Assembly: GCA_022565075.1 (NCBI GenBank)
Contig: JADFKG010000122.1
Coordinates: 1 to 6,161, forward strand
Length of the DNA stretch: 6,161 nucleotides
Reading direction: 5' to 3'
From: Chloroflexota bacterium
Lineage (GTDB): Bacteria; Chloroflexota; Dehalococcoidia; SM23-28-2; RBG-16-64-32
Made by a program: the position numbers and the translations under genes. Below, piece by piece: positions 1 through 5,091 of the stretch (position 1 is the first letter of the stretch; every line of letters starts with the position of its first letter). Below the pieces are notes generated by a model. It did not search any database and was not told the origin of the DNA. It saw nothing but the letters and a program-made list of their open reading frames with translations.

Positions 1-917
1 TCTCGCAGCCGTTCTGGCCGGCCTATCTGACGGCCGAGCGGATCGCCAAGGCGCCGAAGCTGAAGCTGGCGATCACCGCCGGCATCGGCTCCGACCACGT
101 CGACCTGCAGGCAGCGATCGAGAAGGGCATGACCGTCGCGGAGGTGACCTACTCCAACAGCATCAGCGTCAGCGAGCACGTCGTTATGCTGATTCTCTCG
201 CTCGTCCGCAACTACATCCCGTCCTACAAGTGGGTGATCGATGGCGGCTGGAACATCGCCGACTGCGTCGCGCGCTCCTACGACCTCGAAGGGATGGACG
301 TGGGCACGATCGGCGCCGGCCGCATCGGCACCGCCGTCCTCAAGCGCCTCAAGCCGTTCGACGTCAAGCTCCACTACACCGACCAGCACCGCCTGCCGGA
401 GGACGTGGCGACCGAGCTGGGAGTCACCTACCATCCGGATGCCGACTCGCTGATCCAGGTCTGCGACGTAGTTACGATCAACGCCCCGCTGCACCCCGGG
501 ACCGAGCACATGGTCAACGACGCCTTCATCGCCAGGATGAAGCGCGGAGCCTTCCTCGTGAACACAGCCCGCGGCAAGATCTGCGATCGCGACGCCGTGG
601 CCCGCGGGCTCGAAAGCGGTCAGCTCGCCGGCTACGCGGGCGATGTCTGGTTCCCGCAACCGGCGCCGCAGGACCACCCCTGGCGAACGATGCCGCATCA
701 CGGCATGACGCCGCACGTGTCGGGCACCTCGCTCTCGGCGCAGGCGCGCTATGCGGCCGGCGTGCGCGAGATTCTGGAGTGCTTCTTCGCAGGCCGCGCG
801 ATTCGCGAGGAGTACCTGATCGTCGACGGTGGCAAGCTGGCAGGCGCCGGCGCACACGCCTACAGCGAAGGCGACGTCACGGGCGGCTCCGACGAAGCAG
901 CGAAGTTCAAGAAGTAA
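1..917 (+). CDS. fdh: NAD-dependent formate dehydrogenase, 5'-truncated by window edge
   Basis: This gene encodes the soluble, metal-free enzyme that oxidises formate to CO2 while reducing NAD+ to NADH (D-2-hydroxyacid dehydrogenase superfamily). The frame is open from base 3 to the TAA at 915-917, giving 304 visible residues. Compared from memory with the Pseudomonas sp. 101 enzyme (about 400 residues), it aligns without gaps if the first full codon is residue 95, so roughly 94 N-terminal residues lie outside the window. The in-frame ATG at 129 is internal, because strongly conserved sequence precedes it. In Pseudomonas numbering, visible functional residues are Pro97-Phe98, Asn146, the Rossmann motif GAGRIG near 198-203, Asp221 (typical of NAD preference), Arg284 in NTARGK, Asp308, Gln313, and His332 with Ser334-Gly335. 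The C-terminus ends in KFKK, as in the family. It probably acts in the cytoplasm as an NADH source or in formate detoxification. The next gene follows after 69 bases and could be co-transcribed. Identification is firm. Confidence 0.96.
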   Translation, partial: SQPFWPAYLTAERIAKAPKLKLAITAGIGSDHVDLQAAIEKGMTVAEVTYSNSISVSEHVVMLILSLVRNYIPSYKWVIDGGWNIADCVARSYDLEGMDVGTIGAGRIGTAVLKRLKPFDVKLHYTDQHRLPEDVATELGVTYHPDADSLIQVCDVVTINAPLHPGTEHMVNDAFIARMKRGAFLVNTARGKICDRDAVARGLESGQLAGYAGDVWFPQPAPQDHPWRTMPHHGMTPHVSGTSLSAQARYAAGVREILECFFAGRAIREEYLIVDGGKLAGAGAHAYSEGDVTGGSDEAAKFKK

Positions 918-972
918 GGCCACAGGCCGGCGCTGATCCGGAGCACTCACGCAGAGAACCAGCCCGCCCGAG

Positions 973-982
973 AGGAAGGGGG
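973..982 (+). promoter_or_regulatory. Ribosome binding site of the lipocalin-like gene
   Basis: A ten-base purine run, AGGAAGGGGG, ends four bases before the ATG at 987. It supports that start codon and shows that the gene has its own translation signal rather than relying on coupling to the formate dehydrogenase stop at 917. Confidence 0.75.
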
Positions 983-986
983 ACCG

Positions 987-2111
987 ATGCTGACGCGATT
1001 CGACGACTATCCGATACACCAGACGCCCGAGCCAGTGGCACACGCCGCCTCCAGCGACCGCAACGTCTACGACCGCTACTGGTTCAACGGCTACGCTGAC
1101 GACGGCGAGTTCTACTTCGCCGTGGGCATGGGGCTCTACCCCAACCGGGGGATCCTCGATTGCGGCTTCAGCATCGTCCGCGACGGCGAGCAGCACGCCT
1201 TCCACGGCTCGCGCCGCGCACCCGCGGAACCCAGCGACAGCACGGTAGGCCCCTTCCGCATCGAGGTCCTGGAACCGATGCGCAAGACGCGCGTTACGCT
1301 CGCCTCAAACGAGACGGGGATCGAGTGTGACCTCGTCTTCACAGCGCGCACCGGCTGCGTCGAGGAAGGCCGCCAGACGCTGCGCCAGGGCCCGCGCGCG
1401 GTCTTCGACGTTTCCCGGTTCGCCCAGTTCGGCCGCTGGCAGGGCGAGATCCGTTACGCAGGAAAGACGCTTGCGGTCGACTCGTCGCGGGTCTACGGCA
1501 CGAAAGACCGCTCCTGGGGCGTCCGCCCCATCGGCGAGCCGGAAGCGGGGGGCGCGCCAGCGATGCGGCCGCCGCAGTTCTTCTTCCTCTGGGCGCCGAT
1601 CAACTGGCCGGACCGCTGCACCCACTTTGGGATCCTCGAGGACGAGCGCGGCCTCGCCTGGCACCAAGCCGGCGCGATCGTCCCGGCGTACGCTTCGCCC
1701 GATGAGATTCCGGGGGTAGAAGACCCGGGGGCCGAGCGGATGGCGTCCGTGTCGCACCGAATCACCTACGAAAAGGGCACGCGCAGAGCACAGTCGGCCC
1801 AGCTCACCCTCGTCGGGCCGTCCGGTGAGCGTCACCTGATCGAACTCGAGCCCCTGCTCTGCTTTCGCATGAAGGGCATCGGCTACCTGCACCCGGAGTG
1901 GGGGCACGGCCGCTGGAAGGGCGAGTTGGCCATCGGCGGAGAGTCCTGGAAGACGGACGAGGTCAGCCCGCTGGCCCTCGAAAACGTGCACATCCAGCAG
2001 GTGGTGCGCGCCCGGATGGACGGCCTGGAGGGCATCGGCGTCCTCGAGCAGATGTGCATCGGGCCTCACGCCAGCTCTGGTTTCGAGGAGTTCCTCGACG
2101 GGGCCAAATGA
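987..2111 (+). CDS. Uncharacterised CrtC/AttH-like (lipocalin-fold type) protein, 374 aa
   Basis: The function is unknown. The protein has no signal peptide or membrane segment, so it is probably cytoplasmic. Recognisable segments are an N-terminal DRYWFNGYADDGEFYFAVGM (29-48), a central SRVYGTKDRSWGVRPIG (167-183), an aromatic FFFLWAPINWPDR (198-210), and a C-terminal GYLHPEWGHGRWKGE (299-313). Arg175, Trp177 and Gly178 in the central block resemble the conserved D-x-SWG element of CrtC (hydroxyneurosporene synthase)/AttH-like beta-barrel proteins. Abundant alternating hydrophobic stretches fit two successive beta-barrel halves, roughly 25-185 and 195-365. From memory it may fall in the recently named DUF7065/DUF7064 families; that is unverified. 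The start at 987 is supported by a strong purine-rich binding site. The gene lies 69 bases after formate dehydrogenase, possibly in one operon, and a strong hairpin follows 12 bases after its stop. Alternatives include a carotenoid hydratase relative or a hydrophobic-ligand carrier. The gene is certain; the family is likely and the function open. Confidence 0.85.
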   Translation: MLTRFDDYPIHQTPEPVAHAASSDRNVYDRYWFNGYADDGEFYFAVGMGLYPNRGILDCGFSIVRDGEQHAFHGSRRAPAEPSDSTVGPFRIEVLEPMRKTRVTLASNETGIECDLVFTARTGCVEEGRQTLRQGPRAVFDVSRFAQFGRWQGEIRYAGKTLAVDSSRVYGTKDRSWGVRPIGEPEAGGAPAMRPPQFFFLWAPINWPDRCTHFGILEDERGLAWHQAGAIVPAYASPDEIPGVEDPGAERMASVSHRITYEKGTRRAQSAQLTLVGPSGERHLIELEPLLCFRMKGIGYLHPEWGHGRWKGELAIGGESWKTDEVSPLALENVHIQQVVRARMDGLEGIGVLEQMCIGPHASSGFEEFLDGAK

Positions 2112-2123
2112 GCGGGCGGACGC

Positions 2124-2142
2124 AAGGCGCGCCGCGCGCCTT
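2124..2142 (+). terminator. GC-rich hairpin after the lipocalin-like gene, likely terminator
   Basis: AAGGCGCG (2124-2131) and CGCGCCTT (2135-2142) form a perfect 8-bp stem around a 3-base loop, starting 12 bases after the stop codon at 2111. No T-run follows (the next bases are AGGGAAAT), so it is not a canonical intrinsic terminator. U-less hairpins at gene ends are common in high-GC bacteria, and it could also stabilise the 3' end of the message. It marks the likely end of the first transcription unit. Confidence 0.55.
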
Positions 2143-2155
2143 AGGGAAATAAACG

Positions 2156-2191
2156 TATACTGTTTTGCAGATATTAAAGATCGGGTAGAGT
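2156..2191 (+). promoter_or_regulatory. AT-rich promoter candidate for the desaturase gene
   Basis: The AT-rich stretch downstream of the hairpin (about 2143-2180) contrasts with the GC-rich surroundings. One possible sigma70-type promoter is TTTGCA (2164-2169), a 16-base spacer, then TAGAGT (2186-2191). A better -10 by itself is TATACT (2156-2161), but it has no recognisable -35 element upstream. The region probably holds the promoter of the desaturase; which box is used cannot be decided from sequence alone. Confidence 0.35.
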
Positions 2192-2192
2192 C

Positions 2193-2222
2193 CCTGACCG
2201 AAATCCGCGAACTGCGGTCAGG
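2193..2222 (+). promoter_or_regulatory. 8-14-8 inverted repeat in front of the desaturase, candidate operator or leader hairpin
   Basis: CCTGACCG (2193-2200) and CGGTCAGG (2215-2222) are perfect reverse complements separated by 14 bases. The half-site centres are 22 bp apart, about two helical turns, which suits a dimeric repressor. The repeat begins just after the TAGAGT candidate -10, where a transcript would start. In RNA the same arms could form a hairpin, and an inner stem CCGC (2205-2208) with GCGG (2214-2217) shares bases with it. The function is inferred; the symmetry is seen directly. Confidence 0.45.
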
Positions 2223-2283
2223 AACACGAGAGCAACTTCAGGCTCCAACCGGCTCCGGCCATCGCCGTGGGTCTGCGAAGAAC

Positions 2284-2290
2284 GAGGAAG
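2284..2290 (+). promoter_or_regulatory. Ribosome binding site deciding the desaturase start
   Basis: GAGGAAG lies six bases before the ATG at 2297. The longer reading frame beginning with GTG at 2267 has no such signal, and its ten extra residues (mostly Arg and Lys) do not look like family sequence. The ATG at 2297 is therefore preferred. Confidence 0.75.
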
Positions 2291-2296
2291 ATACGA

Positions 2297-3289
2297 ATGG
2301 TCTACACGAACACGAATCCCTGGACACAGGCGGGCAAAAACACGGCGATTCAGAAGGCCGTTGCCGAAATCTACGAGCGGTACTTCGCCAAGGGTCCGAG
2401 GTGGATCGCCAAGCATCTGCCGCAGAGATCGGAAATGCAAGAGCACGGCGCGGCGGTGAGCCCGGAGTCGCGAGAGATACTGCTCGGGGACTACGGCGTC
2501 GAAACTTTTATTGAAGACTACGCGGTAGTCGCCGTTCGAGCGTCCGGTGACAGCCTCAGCACCCGGCAGATATACACTCAGTGGGTCTTCGATGAAACCC
2601 GCCACAGCCAGGCCCTGTGGTATTGCCTGGTCGACTCCGGCTTGTACTCGCAGAAGGAACTCGACGAGTACACGTACGAATGCGGTCAAGACATATGGAC
2701 GTTCGAGAGGCAGACCGGTCACGAGGCGACGCCGGAGCGAGGCGCCGCATACGCGATCGCCCAGGAGAGACAGACGAAGCGCAACTACCAGGACATGCAG
2801 CGGCGCTTGTGGCAGGAATATGGTTCGCCGACGGACGCAGCCGATAGGCCCGTCTATCCGGCGATCGCTGGTGTTTGCCGGACGCTGGCGACGGACGAGG
2901 GGTTTCACGAAGGCGTCTTCCGGCAGATTACAAAGGTCTATCTCAAGTTCTGGCCAGACAAGGCCCTTCAAGCGATGTGGGACGTCTACGAGCGCTACCG
3001 CATGCCGATGATCAAGCTCCCGAACGCGGAAGCGTTCCTGGACGCCGTGCTCTCGACCGGCATCGACTCCGCGAGGTCCGTGATCCGGGATGTGCTCAAT
3101 CCGACCTATGCAGCGATGGGGCTGGAGAGCCGGGGGGCCCTGAGGCGCGCCGCCAGGGAAAGCTGGGATCTGCCCGAAGGGGCGGTGATCCAGGTGGGCG
3201 ATGAACTGTCTCCCGATATATCCGAGGGAGCGATCCCCTACACGATGAGCCCCAACGGATCGCTCGTGCCCGTGACCCCGCAGGCCTAA
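2297..3289 (+). CDS. Acyl-ACP desaturase-like diiron protein, 330 aa
   Basis: This is a soluble, ferritin-like diiron protein of the fatty acid desaturase type 2 family, which uses O2 and two electrons to insert a cis double bond into acyl chains carried on ACP. Against castor stearoyl-ACP desaturase recalled from memory, all six iron ligands have counterparts: Glu69 (castor E105), Glu100 and His103 in DETRH (E143/H146), Glu157 in QER (E196), and Glu201 and His204 in DEGFH (E229/H232). Asp200 matches castor Asp228 of the electron-transfer path. The length fits bacterial members (about 300-340 residues). There is no transmembrane segment or signal peptide. Residues after about 290 form a Pro/Ser-rich C-terminal tail with no recognised motif. 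No ferredoxin or reductase partner is encoded nearby, so the electron donor, chain length and double-bond position are unknown. It has its own apparent promoter and dyad. Its codons are more A/T-rich than its neighbours', including four ATA isoleucines. Other diiron oxygenases of the same fold, such as an N-oxygenase, are possible but less likely. Confidence 0.87.
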   Translation: MVYTNTNPWTQAGKNTAIQKAVAEIYERYFAKGPRWIAKHLPQRSEMQEHGAAVSPESREILLGDYGVETFIEDYAVVAVRASGDSLSTRQIYTQWVFDETRHSQALWYCLVDSGLYSQKELDEYTYECGQDIWTFERQTGHEATPERGAAYAIAQERQTKRNYQDMQRRLWQEYGSPTDAADRPVYPAIAGVCRTLATDEGFHEGVFRQITKVYLKFWPDKALQAMWDVYERYRMPMIKLPNAEAFLDAVLSTGIDSARSVIRDVLNPTYAAMGLESRGALRRAARESWDLPEGAVIQVGDELSPDISEGAIPYTMSPNGSLVPVTPQA

Positions 3290-3384
3290 AAGCACCCCGG
3301 CGGGAAGACTGCAATCCTCTCACGCGCAGTGTCCTGCATGTGCCTGCTGGAGCCGCGCGCGATCGTGGCTCACGTCACCGCAAA

Positions 3385-3414
3385 TTGCGCCCGTGCGAAC
3401 GTCGCGCCTACAAT
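3385..3414 (+). promoter_or_regulatory. Sigma70-type promoter candidate for the acyl-CoA carboxylase operon
   Basis: TTGCGC (3385-3390), an 18-base spacer and TACAAT (3409-3414) form a reasonable -35/-10 pair. Transcription would start near 3421, leaving a leader of about 35 bases before the TTG start. An inverted repeat, GTGCGA (3393-3398) with TCGCAC (3420-3425), flanks the -10 box and could be an operator. The call rests only on spacing and box matches. Confidence 0.45.
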
Positions 3415-3443
3415 ACGCCTCGCACCGACTCTTCCCGTCGAAC

Positions 3444-3449
3444 GAGGAG
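3444..3449 (+). promoter_or_regulatory. Ribosome binding site supporting the TTG start of the carboxyltransferase
   Basis: GAGGAG sits six bases before TTG at 3456-3458. It is the only strong purine motif near the 5' end of this gene. An overlapping TTG at 3452 is in a different frame, and the first ATG in the right frame lies 21 codons further on, inside sequence typical of the family N-terminus. TTG at 3456 is therefore the best start. Confidence 0.75.
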
Positions 3450-3455
3450 CATTGA

Positions 3456-5087
3456 TTGGAACGCTGGCAAACAAGCATCGACCCCGACTCTGAGAGCTTC
3501 CGCACGAATCGCGAGGCCATGGGCGCGCTGCTCAAGGATGTCGAGGAACAGCTCGAACTGGCCCGCGCGGGCGGTGGCGAGCGCAGCGTCGAGCGGCTGC
3601 GGTCGCGGGGGAAGATGATGGTGCGAGAACGGCTGGAGCTGCTCCTCGACCGCGACTCGCCGTTCCTCGAACTCAGTCCGTTGGCGGGCTGGGGCACCGA
3701 CTTCGCCGTCGGTGGCGGGTTCGTAACGGGCATCGGAGTGGTCGCCAACGTGGAGTGCATGATCGCCGGCAACGACCCGACCGTGCTCGGTGGCGCGATC
3801 ACGCCGATCGTCGGCAAGAAGATCGACCGCGCGCTGGAGATCTCCCGGCTCAACCGCCTGCCGTACATCCAGTTCGTGGAGTCCGCCGGCGCCGATCTGC
3901 GGCCGCGCGGCGGCGGCTCGCCCGAAGACGAGATGCGCCGCCAGCTGGGCCACTTCGCGGAGAGCGGCCGGCTCTTCCACGACATCACCGAGCTATCGGC
4001 GATGCGCATCCCGACGGTATCGGTCGTCTTCGGCAGCTCGACTGCCGGCGGCGCCTACCAGCCCGGCATGTCTGACTACAACATCTTCATCCGCGGACGG
4101 TCGAAGGTGTTCCTGGGCGGCCCGCCGCTGGTGAAGATGGCGACTGGCGAAGATTCGGACGCCGAAGAGCTGGGCGGTGCCGAGGTGCACGCCACGAAGT
4201 CCGGCCTGGCCGACTATCTCGCCGAGGACGAAGCCGACGCTCTGCGCATGGCCCGCAGTGTGATCACGCACCTCAACTGGCGGAAGCTGGGCCCCGGACC
4301 ATCGATGCCGCCGGACGAGCCCTTGTACGACCGCGAAGACCTCCTCGGCCTGCTGCCGGTCGATCTGCGCTCGCCGATGGACATCCGCGAGGTGATCGGA
4401 CGTATCGTTGACGGCTCACGCTTCGAGGAGTTCAAGCCGCTCTACGGCCCGACCCTGGTCACGGGCTGGGCTTCGATCCACGGGTTCCCCGTCGGCATCC
4501 TGGGCAACAACGGCGTGCTCTTCCTGGACGAATCACAGAAGGCCGCCCAGTTCATCCAGCTCTGCAATCAGATCGACGTCCCGATCATCTTCCTGCAGAA
4601 CATCACAGGGTACATCGTCGGCAAGGTCTACGAGCAGGGCGGCATCGTCAAAGAAGGCTCGAAGATGATCAACGCTGTCTCGAACTCGAAGGTGCCGCAC
4701 ATCACCGTGATCATCGGCGCCAGCTACGGAGCCGGCAACTACGGCATGAGCGGCCGCGCCTACGACACACGCTTCGTGTTCACGTGGCCGACCGCCAAGA
4801 TCTCTGTCATGGGCCCGAAGCAGCTCGCCGGCGTCATGTCGATCGTCCGGCGGGCGGCGGCCGCCAGGACAGGCGAAGAGTTCAACGAGGCCCAGGACGC
4901 GATGATCACGGCCGGCGTCGAGGAATTCACCGAGAAGGCTTCGCTAGCGCTGTACGCCACCGGGCGGGTCGTCGACGACGGCATCATCGACCCGCGCGAC
5001 ACGCGCACGGTGCTGGGGATTACGCTCTCCGCCTGTCACAGCAACGAAGTCAAGGGCGCCCAGGGCTACGGCGTCTACAGGATGTAG
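3456..5087 (+). CDS. Acyl-CoA carboxylase carboxyltransferase (beta) subunit, MCC/GCC-like
   Basis: This subunit transfers the carboxyl group from carboxybiotin to an acyl-CoA. At 543 residues it is about the usual length for the family (510-550). It carries two crotonase-fold halves, roughly residues 45-290 and 300-540. The N-half oxyanion region is GSSTAGGAYQPGMSD (193-207) and the C-half one is GASYGAGNYGMSGR (421-434), followed by WPTAKISVMGPKQ (444-456). The GNYGM..RAY motif is the form found in 3-methylcrotonyl-CoA and geranyl-CoA carboxylases, as opposed to the GGAY form of propionyl-CoA carboxylases. The GPKQLAG segment, however, differs from the GGEQAA usual in methylcrotonyl enzymes, so the substrate stays open. 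The start is TTG with a good binding site. Its stop is four bases before the biotin carboxylase start, showing a two-subunit operon. No leucine- or terpene-degradation gene is present in the window to fix the pathway. Family assignment is firm; substrate is not. Confidence 0.94.
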   Translation: MERWQTSIDPDSESFRTNREAMGALLKDVEEQLELARAGGGERSVERLRSRGKMMVRERLELLLDRDSPFLELSPLAGWGTDFAVGGGFVTGIGVVANVECMIAGNDPTVLGGAITPIVGKKIDRALEISRLNRLPYIQFVESAGADLRPRGGGSPEDEMRRQLGHFAESGRLFHDITELSAMRIPTVSVVFGSSTAGGAYQPGMSDYNIFIRGRSKVFLGGPPLVKMATGEDSDAEELGGAEVHATKSGLADYLAEDEADALRMARSVITHLNWRKLGPGPSMPPDEPLYDREDLLGLLPVDLRSPMDIREVIGRIVDGSRFEEFKPLYGPTLVTGWASIHGFPVGILGNNGVLFLDESQKAAQFIQLCNQIDVPIIFLQNITGYIVGKVYEQGGIVKEGSKMINAVSNSKVPHITVIIGASYGAGNYGMSGRAYDTRFVFTWPTAKISVMGPKQLAGVMSIVRRAAAARTGEEFNEAQDAMITAGVEEFTEKASLALYATGRVVDDGIIDPRDTRTVLGITLSACHSNEVKGAQGYGVYRM

Positions 5088-5091
5088 CCCG

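Larger units (their letters stand above)
3290..3455. other. Intergenic region between desaturase and carboxylase operon
   Basis: This 166-base gap has no coding potential of its own. Its first half shows only weak symmetry: CCCG/CGGG (3296-3304) with a one-base loop, and GAGCC (3350-3354) with GGCTC (3367-3371) over a 12-base loop. Neither is a convincing terminator. Its second half holds the promoter candidate and ribosome binding site of the carboxylase genes. Confidence 0.6.

Noticed and set aside
918..986. Possible promoter or terminator between formate dehydrogenase and the lipocalin-like gene
   Set aside because: Only short GGCC and CCGG repeats are present. No stable stem or promoter pair was found, so co-transcription is the simpler reading.
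230..1099. 289-codon + strand frame overlapping formate dehydrogenase and the next gene
   Set aside because: Its translation is dominated by Arg, and it crosses two real genes in another frame.
1305..2069. 254-codon open frame on the - strand within the lipocalin-like gene
   Set aside because: It has no recognisable protein features and no promoter or binding site. The + strand gene has a good ribosome binding site and coherent motifs.
2267..2296. Upstream GTG start adding ten residues to the desaturase
   Set aside because: No binding site precedes it, whereas the ATG at 2297 has GAGGAAG at six-base spacing. The extra residues are unusually basic.
2174..3295. Long open frame (373 codons) on the - strand opposite the desaturase
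   Set aside because: It lies antisense to a gene with all six diiron ligands. Its translation is Arg/Pro/Gly/Leu-rich with no family resemblance, as expected of a shadow frame in GC-rich DNA.
3293..3304. CCCCGG-CGGG symmetry after the desaturase stop as a terminator
   Set aside because: The loop would be one or two bases and the stem four, with no T-run, so it is too weak to call.
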